64,000 bases of DNA, from contig JBAZUK010000005.1 of NCBI GenBank assembly GCA_041661445.1, positions 62,001 through 126,000 of the forward strand. Direction: 5' to 3'. Below are positions 45,189-54,378 of this stretch, in pieces (the stretch's first letter is position 1; each line of letters begins with the position of its first letter). A program made the translations under genes and the position numbers. This stretch comes from JBAZUK01 sp041661445. GTDB taxonomy: Bacteria > Chlamydiota > Chlamydiia > Chlamydiales > SM23-39. The notes beneath the pieces were generated by a model. That model was not told the DNA's origin, made no database searches, and saw only the letters and a list, made by a program, of their open reading frames with translations.

Positions 45189-46196
45189 ATGCAGAATCAA
45201 GTAAAAAAAATAATAGTCCGCATGCCCAATTGGGTTGGCGATGTTATTATGGCCTTACCTGTTCTTGAAGATATAAAAAATAATTATCCCAATGCATTTA
45301 TTTCTGTTTTAATAAATGAAAAGCATTTCGATCTTCTAAAAAATAATGACAGCTTCTCTGAAGCGCTTCTTCTAAAAAATGGATCTGAGAGCAGAAAAGA
45401 TATTATAAAAAAGATAAAAGGGATCGGTTTTGATATGGGAGTATTGTTAACTAATTCTTTTTCGTCAGCCTTTTTATTTTATAAGGCAAATATAAAAAGC
45501 ATAATTGGATATAAAAAAGATCTTAGAGGATTTTTTTTAAATCATGCTCTTCCTTTTCCAAAAGAAAAAATTCATCAGATAATTAAATACAAAATGCTTT
45601 TAAAGCCTTTGCAGATAAAGATAAGTTCTACCAGGCCCAAACTATATTTAAATCCAGAAGAGCTTGCAAAAGCTAAGCAAATGCTGGATAAATTAGGATT
45701 TCAAGATGGGAAAAGACTTATCGGGATTAATCCTTTGGCAAGATATGGGAGCGCAAAATGTTGGGAAGAAAAAAATTACATATCAGTTATCGAAAAAATT
45801 TCAAGTGATGCAAAAAATTTTATTTTTTTAACAGGTGATGAATATTCACAGGATCAGATTAACAAGATCTGCAGGGGAATGCCGAAGAATGTAATTAATT
45901 TAGCGGGAAAAACGAACTTACGTGAGCTTATTGCTTTGATTAACTTGAGTGATCTTTTTATAACAAATGATAGCGGTCCTATGCATATTGCCTCAGCATT
46001 ACAAATTCCTTTGATTGCAATTTTTGGTTCGACCTCGGAAATTTTAACGGGGCCATATTCTAATAATTCTATTGTAATTAATAAAAAAGTTAAGTGTTCC
46101 CCATGTTATAAAAGAAAATGCTCAAAAGATTTTTGCTGCATGAAATCAATTAGCGTAAATGAAGTGATGGATAATATAAATCATATTTTGAAGTAA
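45189..46196 (+). CDS. waaF: GT9-family glycosyltransferase (heptosyltransferase WaaF-like)
   Basis: A 335-aa GT-B enzyme of the LPS heptosyltransferase family. The start RMPNWVGDVIMALPVLEDI, the substrate segment IGINPLARYGSAKCWEEKNY, and TNDSGPMHIASALQIPLIAI with FGSTSEILTGPYS are characteristic. The C-terminal Cys-rich segment KCSPCYKRKCSKDFCC is typical of WaaF. The true sugar may not be heptose. AAAGGAAG precedes the ATG. It is followed after 1 base by a fusion protein with a second, divergent GT9-like domain, so the two probably cooperate in envelope glycan synthesis. Confidence 0.85.
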   Translation: MQNQVKKIIVRMPNWVGDVIMALPVLEDIKNNYPNAFISVLINEKHFDLLKNNDSFSEALLLKNGSESRKDIIKKIKGIGFDMGVLLTNSFSSAFLFYKANIKSIIGYKKDLRGFFLNHALPFPKEKIHQIIKYKMLLKPLQIKISSTRPKLYLNPEELAKAKQMLDKLGFQDGKRLIGINPLARYGSAKCWEEKNYISVIEKISSDAKNFIFLTGDEYSQDQINKICRGMPKNVINLAGKTNLRELIALINLSDLFITNDSGPMHIASALQIPLIAIFGSTSEILTGPYSNNSIVINKKVKCSPCYKRKCSKDFCCMKSISVNEVMDNINHILK

Positions 46197-46197
46197 A

Positions 46198-48252
46198 ATG
46201 TTAAAAAAAATAATTAGAAAAATTAGATCTAATCCGCTTGATAAGATTTTATCTAAAGCAAAAAAAAATAATAACAAAAGTTTCCTTTTGGCCTGGAATA
46301 GAGCTCTAGGAGATGTCTCTTTAGGTCTTTATGCAATTGTGCATAGAATCAAAGAATATATTCCTGATGCCCAAATAACTTTTATCATAAGAGAAGATCT
46401 AAAAGATGCTTTTGAATTTTTGGATGTTAAATATATTACAGTGCCGTTTTGGAGAAGATATCTTCCGTATGATATTTATCACACACTAAGTCTTTTGAAT
46501 TTAAATCACCAAGATTTCGATGTAATTATTGAACACCCTGATCCAAATTATTGGGTAAAATGGCAAATATCCAATCTGGTTCCTAAGCTGAAATGGAAGA
46601 ATGAACTTGATGATCTCTGGAAAAAGTTTAATCTTCCCGATAATAAGGTATTAATCGGAGTTCAGGCGGGTATTGAAACAAAACACAGCTCATGGAGAAA
46701 CTGGCCCAGTGATAGTTTTAAAGATCTTTTTGAGCGTAGTCACCCTGATGTTAGATTTGTTCTTTTAGGTGTTGATAATAATATAAAATATGAAAATGAA
46801 AATATTATTGATTTAAGAGAAAAAACTTCGATTTTAGAAGCACTATCTATTTTAAAAAACAAATGTTTGTATTTCGTTGCTTTAGATTCGGGTTTATTAT
46901 CGCTTTTTTATTACATAGACGCTGATTTTCCAATAAAATTACTAGCTCTTTGGGGGTCAAGGAATGTCGGCGTTATCAAGCAAAATGTAAGTTCTCCAAA
47001 TAAGAAAATGCGATACATCCCATTTGTATATAAGAAAGGGCTTCAAAATTTGCATCCGGATACAATAAAAAAACATATTTATCCAAATGATATTAAAGAT
47101 GTTTTAAGAAAAAACAATCAAAAGAAATTGGCTGATGAACTTGAAAAATTGTCATTTAATCAAAAAAGAGAATTGATAAAAGATATTTTTTGTCTGGATC
47201 AGATTGTTTTAAAAAAACAAAAGATATTTTTTTCTAAAAAAGGCGAAGCTGGTTTAAATAAAACTTCTTTTGAAAAAGATTCTATTCCTTATGAGAAAGA
47301 AAACAGGGCCGATATCAAAGATTTAAAAAATGGAAAAAAAGTTTTGGCTTCATCTGAAGCGGCCTGCATTATCATGGCTGCAGGTCAAGGATCTCGCCTT
47401 GGGTTTTTAGGACCAAAAGGTCTTTTTGAAATAAATAAAAAATCGCTTTTTGAACATCATTTTGAGAAAATTATTAAAAAGCAAAATGAATTAAATACTA
47501 AATTATATGTTAGTATTATGACCTCTCATTTAAATCATGATTTGATTTATAGCTTCCTTGATGAAAAAAAATATTTTGGTTTAGAAAAGGATCAGATTGA
47601 TTTTTTTATTCAAAAAAAAGCTCCTTTTTTAGATGAAAAGGGAAATTGGATAATTGATGAAAGCGGTAGCCTTCTGCAGGCTCCGGATGGCAACGGTTCA
47701 ATATTCAAAAGTTTTTCTGAAGCTGATATTTTGAAGAAATATTTAAATAAAAAAATTAAATATATCAGCATCATCCCGATTGATAATCCTTTATGTGATC
47801 CGTTTGATGAAAAGTTAATAGGGTTTCATAAAAAAACGAAAAGCGATGTAACTATAAAGTGTATTGAAAGAAAAGATCAAAATGAGAAAAAAGGAGCAAT
47901 TGTTTCAAGAAGCGGCAAAATAAAAATAATAGAATATATTTATTTAGACCCAAATTTAAAATACAAGTTCTCGAATACAGGAATTTATCTTTTAAATTTA
48001 TCTTTTATAGATAAAATTAAAAATAATAATTTAAATTATCAGTTTGTTTTAAAAAGAATAGAAAATGATAAAGATATTTTTGCATATAAATCAGAGAGTT
48101 TTATTTTCGATTCTTTTGAATTTTCCGACAAAATAAATATTTTAGTTGATGAAAAACAAAAGTTTTATGCGCCCTTGAAAGAAAAATCAGATATCAGCTA
48201 TATAGAAAATTTACTAAATCTTGAGAAAACATCTGTTGATGTGATAAAATAA
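46198..48252 (+). CDS. Fusion: GT9-like domain + UDP-N-acetylglucosamine/UDP-sugar pyrophosphorylase
   Basis: A 684-aa two-domain protein. Residues ~1-310 resemble a GT9 glycosyltransferase (AWNRALGDVSLGLYAIVHRI; IGVQAGIETKHSSWRNWPSD; YFVALDSGLLSLFYYID). Residues ~385-684 match the eukaryote-like UAP/AGX1 pyrophosphorylase, with IIMAAGQGSRLGFLGPKGLF, LLQAPDGNGSIFKSF and IPIDNPLCDPFD, but are shorter than a full UAP. A Lys-rich linker joins them. Chlamydia has an AgX-1 homologue directly before gpsA, as here; whether the Chlamydia protein also carries the front domain I cannot check. It starts 1 base after waaF. Confidence 0.8.
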   Translation: MLKKIIRKIRSNPLDKILSKAKKNNNKSFLLAWNRALGDVSLGLYAIVHRIKEYIPDAQITFIIREDLKDAFEFLDVKYITVPFWRRYLPYDIYHTLSLLNLNHQDFDVIIEHPDPNYWVKWQISNLVPKLKWKNELDDLWKKFNLPDNKVLIGVQAGIETKHSSWRNWPSDSFKDLFERSHPDVRFVLLGVDNNIKYENENIIDLREKTSILEALSILKNKCLYFVALDSGLLSLFYYIDADFPIKLLALWGSRNVGVIKQNVSSPNKKMRYIPFVYKKGLQNLHPDTIKKHIYPNDIKDVLRKNNQKKLADELEKLSFNQKRELIKDIFCLDQIVLKKQKIFFSKKGEAGLNKTSFEKDSIPYEKENRADIKDLKNGKKVLASSEAACIIMAAGQGSRLGFLGPKGLFEINKKSLFEHHFEKIIKKQNELNTKLYVSIMTSHLNHDLIYSFLDEKKYFGLEKDQIDFFIQKKAPFLDEKGNWIIDESGSLLQAPDGNGSIFKSFSEADILKKYLNKKIKYISIIPIDNPLCDPFDEKLIGFHKKTKSDVTIKCIERKDQNEKKGAIVSRSGKIKIIEYIYLDPNLKYKFSNTGIYLLNLSFIDKIKNNNLNYQFVLKRIENDKDIFAYKSESFIFDSFEFSDKINILVDEKQKFYAPLKEKSDISYIENLLNLEKTSVDVIK

Positions 48253-48284
48253 TAATATTAAATTTTTATTTACACGGTAAAAAT

Positions 48285-49283
48285 ATGAAAGTAGGTTATT
48301 TAGGAGCAGGAGCTTGGGGAACGGCTTTAGCTTCTCTTTTAGCAAAAAATGGTCATGATGTAATTGTTTGGGACAGAAACCACAATAATGTAAAAAAGAT
48401 CAAAGAGACCAGATTGCATCCTAATTTAGGAAGTTTTGCTATTCCAGATAAAATTTTCTATACCGAAGACATCGAAGATGCCGTAAATAATGTTGATATG
48501 ATCGTTGAAAGTGTTACCTCTTTAGGTTTTAGAAGTGTATTTACAAAAATAATTAACTTAAAAAAAATTGATTGTCCAATTGTTATTACCTCAAAAGGAC
48601 TTGAACAGAATACCGAAAAACTTCTTCCTGAAGTATTAAAAGAACTTTTGCCTTTTGAATCTTATGAATATATCGGATGTCTTTCAGGCCCATCTCTTGC
48701 TGAAGATGTAATAAAGAATTTACCTACTTCTATAGTATGTTCTTCTTATAGTGAGCAAACCATGCAAGTGATTGCCCAGGCATTTAATTCTCCTTTTTTC
48801 AGGGTTTATCCTAATCCTGATATATCAGGCATTTCTTTTGGCGGAGCTATGAAAAATGTTATTGCTATAGCTTGCGCAATTTCCGACGGACTTGGATATG
48901 GCGACAATACAAAAGCGGCTTTAATGACAAGAGGTCTGCACGAAATGAAAAAGCTCTGTCATTTAAAAGGCGGCAGCCCTGAAACTCTGAACGGATTATC
49001 TGGAATGGGTGATTTATGCGTTACCTGTCTCTCGGACAGCAGCAGAAATTATCGTTTCGGCAGACTGATTGCTGAAGGTTATTCGATGAAAGAAGCTAAA
49101 AGCAAAATCGGCATGATCGTTGAAGGGGCATATTCTTGTGTATCGATTTATGAATTAGCAAAAAAGCATAATATTCCAGTTCCTATTACTCAAGCAGTCC
49201 ACGCTGTTTTATACGAAAATCTATCACCAATAAATGTAGTTAAGCTTCTGATGCAAAGAAAAATCAAAAATGAGCTTGAATAG
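48285..49283 (+). CDS. gpsA: Glycerol-3-phosphate dehydrogenase [NAD(P)+]
   Basis: A 332-aa cytosolic enzyme making sn-glycerol-3-phosphate for phospholipids. The Rossmann motif VGYLGAGAWGTALASLLAKNG is preserved, read across the N-terminus. The signature SGPSLAEDV, the catalytic Lys region SFGGAMKNVIAIACAISDGL, and GLSGMGDLCVTCLSDSSRN are all present. It lies 32 bases after the pyrophosphorylase fusion gene, as in Chlamydia (AgX-1/gpsA). Combined with psd it shows retained phospholipid synthesis. Confidence 0.96.
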   Translation: MKVGYLGAGAWGTALASLLAKNGHDVIVWDRNHNNVKKIKETRLHPNLGSFAIPDKIFYTEDIEDAVNNVDMIVESVTSLGFRSVFTKIINLKKIDCPIVITSKGLEQNTEKLLPEVLKELLPFESYEYIGCLSGPSLAEDVIKNLPTSIVCSSYSEQTMQVIAQAFNSPFFRVYPNPDISGISFGGAMKNVIAIACAISDGLGYGDNTKAALMTRGLHEMKKLCHLKGGSPETLNGLSGMGDLCVTCLSDSSRNYRFGRLIAEGYSMKEAKSKIGMIVEGAYSCVSIYELAKKHNIPVPITQAVHAVLYENLSPINVVKLLMQRKIKNELE

Positions 49284-49418
49284 CTTTTTTCAAAAAAATA
49301 TACCTATATGTAATTAACAACATGTTGATTTTTTATTTATTTTAACATATTAAAAAAATGATGGTTATAATAAATAAAATAGAATAGTTTGGGACAAAAA
49401 AAGATTCAAGCGAAGCTC

Positions 49419-50249
49419 ATGGATAAAATAAATATTAAAAAGCTGCTTCCTAAAATAGATAAAAAAAGACATAAATATGAAACCGGATTTGTTGTTGGAG
49501 TTGCAGGATCAGCCGGAATGTGGGGAGCTGCAAAATTAGCTTCTTTGGCTGCCTATAGATCAGGTTGCGGAATTGTCAAAATTATAACAGAGAATGAAAT
49601 TCCATCTCCTTTTTATGAGCTGGTCAATTTAGTTATAGATTATAATAACCTTGAAGAAATCATTGAGACTTGTAATAAAGCTGATTCTATTTTTTTAGGT
49701 CCGGGTCTTGGGAGGGATAAGAAAATTGAAAAATTTCTTATTGAAATGCTGCCTAAACTTAATAAAAAAACAATAATTGACGCTGATGGTCTATATCATC
49801 TGGCTAATAATCACTATACGCTTCTTTTTCGTGAGACAATTTTAACGCCGCACAAAAAAGAGATGCTCAGGCTTTTAAAAAAAGATAATCTGCCTGATGA
49901 AGAATTAATTATTAAAACCCAAAAGTTTTCCGAAGAAAAAAAAGTAATGATTGTTTTAAAAGGTTATCCTACAATTATTTTTCATCCTGCCAAGGAACCT
50001 CTCACCATCTTTGGGGGAGATCCGGGGCTAGCAAGAGCTGGAACCGGAGATGTTCTAACAGGAATGATAGCATCATTTTCTTCTCAAAAAATGGATTTAT
50101 ATAACTCTGCTATTTTGGCAGTCTGTATGCATTTCAAGGCTGCCGAATTGGCCTCTAATAAAAAAACATCCTACTCTATGCTCGCGACAGATGTTATTAA
50201 ATGTCTGCCTGAAGCATTTAAATTTTATTTGGAAATGTCTTCGCATTAG
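49419..50249 (+). CDS. nnrD: ADP/ATP-dependent NAD(P)H-hydrate dehydratase
   Basis: Ribokinase-fold metabolite-repair enzyme of about 276 aa that dehydrates damaged NAD(P)HX. Visible: FVVGVAGSAGMWGAAKLASL, FLGPGLGRD, IIDADGLYHLA, ILTPHKKEMLRLL and the anion-hole/catalytic GGDPGLARAGTGDVLTGMIA. The usual NnrE epimerase domain is not fused. The frame opens at a TTG at 49389, but the ATG at 49419 is more likely. The last ~300 bases and flank are duplicated in decayed form at 50847-51144, beyond a small membrane-protein gene. Confidence 0.9.
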   Translation: MDKINIKKLLPKIDKKRHKYETGFVVGVAGSAGMWGAAKLASLAAYRSGCGIVKIITENEIPSPFYELVNLVIDYNNLEEIIETCNKADSIFLGPGLGRDKKIEKFLIEMLPKLNKKTIIDADGLYHLANNHYTLLFRETILTPHKKEMLRLLKKDNLPDEELIIKTQKFSEEKKVMIVLKGYPTIIFHPAKEPLTIFGGDPGLARAGTGDVLTGMIASFSSQKMDLYNSAILAVCMHFKAAELASNKKTSYSMLATDVIKCLPEAFKFYLEMSSH

Positions 50250-50422
50250 TTTTTCATTAATTTTACTCTAAAGCTAAATCAACAAAATATTCTAATCAAA
50301 ATTTATAGCGTTTTTTCTATTTTAATGAATTATAAATACGAGACACATAAAACATATTTTAATTGCTTTTTTTGATGATTTTATTAAGAATTTGTGAAAA
50401 AAAAGTTAAAAGGAGTAAAAAA

Positions 50423-50812
50423 ATGTCATCTATAGCTTGCCCAGCACCAGAAAGAAAACCATACCAAGCACCTATTATAGCAAGTGTAAGTCTATCAATT
50501 GCAATTGGTTATTTAGGAACTAGAATCTTTACAAATATAAATCCAATAGCAGGGGCTATATTTGTTGGAACTTATCCAATTTTGGATATTTTAACTTCAA
50601 GAATTAATAACTATTTCACTAAATTTTTACATTCAATCGATACCGGTTTTTTAAAAGCAGTTTTAGACGGAACTTGTGCATTTTTTATAACAAATCAATT
50701 CATGAAAATTACAATAATGGAAGGCGTTAAATTGATAGCCGTGGCATATATTACTGCAATTGGATTGATAGCAGGTCTTAGGTTGTCTCTTCGTTTTTTT
50801 AACAGAAGCTAA
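50423..50812 (+). CDS. Small multi-spanning membrane protein, Inc-like candidate
   Basis: A 129-aa protein from the ATG at 50423, which has AAAAGGAG upstream. Three or four hydrophobic segments are visible: APIIASVSLSIAIGYLGTRI, PIAGAIFVGTYPILDIL, a weaker AVLDGTCAFFITNQF, and LIAVAYITAIGLIAGLRLSL. The ends are short and basic. No family is recognised. The gene lies between intact nnrD and a decayed copy of the nnrD 3' end, so it appears to have been inserted there. It may be an Inc-like or small host-membrane protein; topology alone cannot decide. Confidence 0.62.
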   Translation: MSSIACPAPERKPYQAPIIASVSLSIAIGYLGTRIFTNINPIAGAIFVGTYPILDILTSRINNYFTKFLHSIDTGFLKAVLDGTCAFFITNQFMKITIMEGVKLIAVAYITAIGLIAGLRLSLRFFNRS

Positions 50813-50846
50813 TAGATGAATTAAGACACGTTTTTATAATTGATAT

Positions 50847-51144
50847 AAAGGTTATCCTAGATTTTTCATCCTGTAAGAACCTCTGATCATTTTTGGGGGG
50901 AGATCCTGAGATTGCAAGAGCTGGAACCGGAGAGGTTCTAACAGAAATGATAAAATCATTATCTTCCCAAAAAATGAATTTATATAACTTTGCTGTTTTG
51001 GCTGTCTGTATGCATTTCAAGGCTGCCGAATTGGCCGCAAATAAAAAAACATCCTACTCTATGCTCGCGACCGATGTTATTAAATGTCTGCCTGAAGCAT
51101 TTAAATTTTATTTAGAAATGTCTTAACGTGGCTTTTCATTAATC
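50847..51144 (+). pseudogene. Decayed duplicate of the nnrD 3' end
   Basis: About 298 bases match 49958-50261 (the nnrD 3' part and flank). The first ~40 bases carry small indels and a frame break. From GGDP onward the frame is open and reads 66 of 76 residues the same as nnrD (GGDPEIARAGTGEVLTEMI.. to the end). The last ~118 bases of the coding match differ at only about four positions, so identity rises toward the 3' end. There is no start codon context and no substrate domain. Confidence 0.88.
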
Positions 51145-51203
51145 ATATGAGATGGCAGTTAAACTAATCCTCAGCTTAAAAAATTAACTTTTTGATTTAC
51201 GAT

Positions 51204-52040
51204 TTATCGATTTCCTAGTTCGTATAAAAATGATGCGGCGTCTTCTTTTGCGATTTCTTCTCTTTCGACCCTTTGAAGTGCGATTAGTATTTTATCTTTT
51301 TGATCAGGGAAAAGGGCAATTGCGTCTGAATAAACTCTTTGCGCTTCAACGAATTTCGAACGTTCCTCGAGAAATTCAGCTAAAAATTCATAAGATTCAT
51401 AATTTTTGCTACTTAGTGCTTTTCTATAATGAAATTCAGCACGTTCAAAATTTAAATCACTTTTAAATATATTTGCTATAATAACATTACATTCAAAGTG
51501 ATTTGAATTAAGGGTCAAGGCCTTTTCCAGCCAATACAGAGCTTCTTTAATATTTCCTTGTTTGCTTCTACAAACTCCAATAAAAATAAAAAAACTGATG
51601 TCCGGGGGAGAAGGAGGCACAATGTTTTGGGAATTTTTTAACTCAATGAAAGACTCAATTAAAATAGTCGCAGCTTCATATTCTTTTTTTTCCATCAGTT
51701 CGTGTGCAGATTTAAGTATGTCAGTATCTGGGAGAAGTATTCTGTCCGCTATCACAGCGATATCTGAGTAATTATTAATAAAATATGGGTCCTTAACTCC
51801 AAAAATTGATTCTGCTATATATCGAGATTTATGCATAGATCGGTGATCTGGTTCAATTTTTGCTTCGATAAACATATTGGTATGCATAATTTGACGGGGA
51901 GTTCCTAGATGGTGAAATTTATTTGGTCTAGGATGGTATATCATATTTCTTGGCAGATCCTCATGACGAGAAATATTTGAAACAGCATTGCTATCCGGTT
52001 TAGTTGAAGTCCCTCTGGATATTTTTGGTAATAATGTCAT
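51204..52040 (-). CDS. TPR-repeat protein with basic, His-rich N-terminus
   Basis: A 278-aa soluble protein. The first ~85 residues are basic and rich in Arg, His and Pro (for example NMIYHPRPNKFHHLGTPRQ) and are probably disordered. From residue ~105 on, helical TPR-like units are visible: AHELMEKKEYEAATILIESF, IGVCRSKQGNIKEALYWLEK, ANIFKSDLNFERAEFHYRKA and FLEERSKFVEAQRVYSDAIA. AAGGAAG lies 5 bases before the ATG. TPR proteins of this size include type III secretion chaperones and effectors in Chlamydiae, but the specific role is unknown. Monocistronic. Confidence 0.75.
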   Translation of the reverse strand: MTLLPKISRGTSTKPDSNAVSNISRHEDLPRNMIYHPRPNKFHHLGTPRQIMHTNMFIEAKIEPDHRSMHKSRYIAESIFGVKDPYFINNYSDIAVIADRILLPDTDILKSAHELMEKKEYEAATILIESFIELKNSQNIVPPSPPDISFFIFIGVCRSKQGNIKEALYWLEKALTLNSNHFECNVIIANIFKSDLNFERAEFHYRKALSSKNYESYEFLAEFLEERSKFVEAQRVYSDAIALFPDQKDKILIALQRVEREEIAKEDAASFLYELGNR

Positions 52041-52465
52041 AAAGCTTCCTTATTTAAAATATTACTAATATTTTTAAAAATAAAATTATAAATTATTGAA
52101 AATTTGATTATTCTTTTATAATATAAAAATTATATTATAATGTTATTATTATTGCAATTAGTAAAATAAAAACATTAATTAATATTTTTAATAAAAATAA
52201 AATTATATTTTTAAAATAATATTGTTCTATAATTGCTTTTTTTAATTCAGCATTTATCCTTTACGTTAAAAAATTAATATTACCCATTTTTTTCTAGGAG
52301 ATATTCTATAAAGCTTAATATACTGCTGATGCCCAAGAAACCAAATCAGACAAAGTACTTATGATTTTATAAAAGCGCAAAGATGCATCATGCTTTAATT
52401 TCTTTCGATTAATTTTAGCAAAATTTTTTAAAGTTTATTTCTAGAAAAAGAGGGTGGGGGGAATG
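52041..52465. other. Intergenic region, nothing recognised
   Basis: 425 bases upstream of the TPR gene and downstream of the SulP gene. It is extremely AT-rich near 52050-52230 with no open frame of note. I see no RNA gene, strong hairpin or repeat. Confidence 0.5.
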
Positions 52466-54178
52466 TTATTCTTTATTTATTTCTGATGCTTCAACAAAAG
52501 GTTCTTTAGCTGTTTTATCAGGGATTAGTTTTAAACATTCTTTCAGGGCATCATCAAAATTTGCATAAACATTTTCTTTTCCGATCTTGTTGATGAAATT
52601 GGTCTTTTCTAAAACCTTTTTTACTTCGATATTCACTCCGGAAAGCACAAAAAGAGTCTTGTCTTTTTTGCATTTTATTAAAATATCTTCTAAAGCTCTC
52701 AGAGCAGTTGCATCGATATAATTTACGAATCTGAGCCGAAGTATTAAAATTTTAGGGATCCTGTTTATTCTGGTTAAAGCTATTTTAAATTCTTCTGCTG
52801 CTGCAAAAAAAAGAGGTCCGGACAATTCAAAAACTTCTATTTCCTGCGGAATAGTTTCAAGAATGGTTTCTTTGTTTTTCTCATCTATTGGATTGTTTAC
52901 TATATCTTTAATTGAATTTGTTTTTGAATGTTTTGCAACATTTGAGATAAATAAAAACATGGCAAGGATTATACCGACTTCAATCGCTGTAATTAAATCA
53001 ACAAAGACAGTTAAAAAAAATGTCGCAAGCATTACCGCGATATCTTTCTTGGGACTTAAGAATAATTTTGCAAATACTCTCCATTCGCTCATGTTATATG
53101 CTACGACCATTATTACAGCGGCCAAAGCGGCCATTGGTATGTAAGATACATATTTTCCTATGCATAAAAGTACAGTGATAATAGTGATAACATTGACTAT
53201 TGCGGCAATAGGAGTTTGTCCTCCTGTTTTTATGCAGGTTGCCGTTCTGGCAATTGTTCCTGTTGCAGGAATACCTTGAAAAAACACTGAAAAAACATTA
53301 CCAAGACCTTGTGCAAATAGCTCAGCATCTGATCTATGCCTTCTTGAGAGCATTCCATCAGCTACAATAGAAGATAATAAAGCTTCCATTCCTGCTAAAA
53401 GGGCTATGGCTATTGATGAAGGAATCATTTGAGTGATTAATTGCCAGGATATTTTAGGAAACTGGAAGGATGGAATAATTTTTTGAATTTCACCAAATCT
53501 GTCTTTGATCACATCAACCGGGATATAAAGAAAAAAGGCGAGTATTGTTGTTGTTATTATTGCGATTAAAGACCCGGGAATGTTTTTTACAAATTTTGGC
53601 CATAAAATTACTATGAAAATCGATGACATTCCTATCAGCAGCGAATATACATTCAAGCTCGATAAATTCGATAAGATCAAGGCGGTTCTTGGAAGTAATT
53701 CTTTAGGTAAATTTTCAATTTGTATTCCTAGAAAATCAGGGATCTGATTTATAAAAATTATTAAAGCCAGACCTGAGGTAAAACCGATTACAACCGGGTA
53801 AGGAATATATTTTATTAAAGAGCCGGCTCTTGAAATGGCCATTATTATTAAAAATATTCCGGCAAGTAACGTAGCAACAGCTAGTCCTTCATAACCATAC
53901 TGATTGATAGTTACTAAAATTATTAATACAAAAGCTCCGGTTGGTCCGGCTATCTGGACTCTATTTCCGCCAAAAATCCCTACTATAAAACCGGAAATTA
54001 CGGCAGTAAATAAGCCCTGTTCCGGTCTAGCTCCTGATGCGATCGCAAATGCAAGCGACATGGGAATAGATAATATCCCAACAACAATGCCTGCAAACAA
54101 GTCTTTTTGGAATATAGAAAAACTATATTTTTCTTCTTTAAATAATGAATATAACTTTGGAATTAGAGATCGTCTCAT
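52466..54178 (-). CDS. SulP-family anion transporter with STAS domain
   Basis: A 570-aa inner-membrane secondary transporter. The N-terminal SulP region starts FQKDLFAGIVVGILSIPMSL and includes IAGPTGAFVLIILVTI and PYPVVIGFTSGLALIIFINQ. About 11-12 spans are followed by a cytosolic STAS domain (residues ~450-555) with VNYIDATALRALEDIL. Members carry sulfate, bicarbonate or dicarboxylates; the substrate cannot be told from sequence. Some Chlamydiae have SulP transporters. It is monocistronic with a 200-base upstream gap. Confidence 0.92.
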   Translation of the reverse strand: MRRSLIPKLYSLFKEEKYSFSIFQKDLFAGIVVGILSIPMSLAFAIASGARPEQGLFTAVISGFIVGIFGGNRVQIAGPTGAFVLIILVTINQYGYEGLAVATLLAGIFLIIMAISRAGSLIKYIPYPVVIGFTSGLALIIFINQIPDFLGIQIENLPKELLPRTALILSNLSSLNVYSLLIGMSSIFIVILWPKFVKNIPGSLIAIITTTILAFFLYIPVDVIKDRFGEIQKIIPSFQFPKISWQLITQMIPSSIAIALLAGMEALLSSIVADGMLSRRHRSDAELFAQGLGNVFSVFFQGIPATGTIARTATCIKTGGQTPIAAIVNVITIITVLLCIGKYVSYIPMAALAAVIMVVAYNMSEWRVFAKLFLSPKKDIAVMLATFFLTVFVDLITAIEVGIILAMFLFISNVAKHSKTNSIKDIVNNPIDEKNKETILETIPQEIEVFELSGPLFFAAAEEFKIALTRINRIPKILILRLRFVNYIDATALRALEDILIKCKKDKTLFVLSGVNIEVKKVLEKTNFINKIGKENVYANFDDALKECLKLIPDKTAKEPFVEASEINKE

Positions 54179-54378
54179 ATAATTCCCTCTTAATTTTTAG
54201 TATTACTAAAATGAGCAAATTTAATTCAAGTTAATTTAAATTGTATGACGTGTTTTTTAATGACTTAATTATATCAATAATTATAAATTTTTAATGTTTC
54301 GTAAATTTAATAATTAATGAAAAATTATTAATAAGGTGATCTTTTTTACGAAAGACCGGGAATAGATTATTGTTAAGA

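Noticed and set aside
50893..51126. Open frame of 77 codons resembling the C-terminus of NnrD
   Set aside because: It opens at a TTG within the GGDP motif, has no ribosome-binding site, lacks most of the enzyme and lies in a frame-broken duplicate. Treated as a pseudogene remnant.
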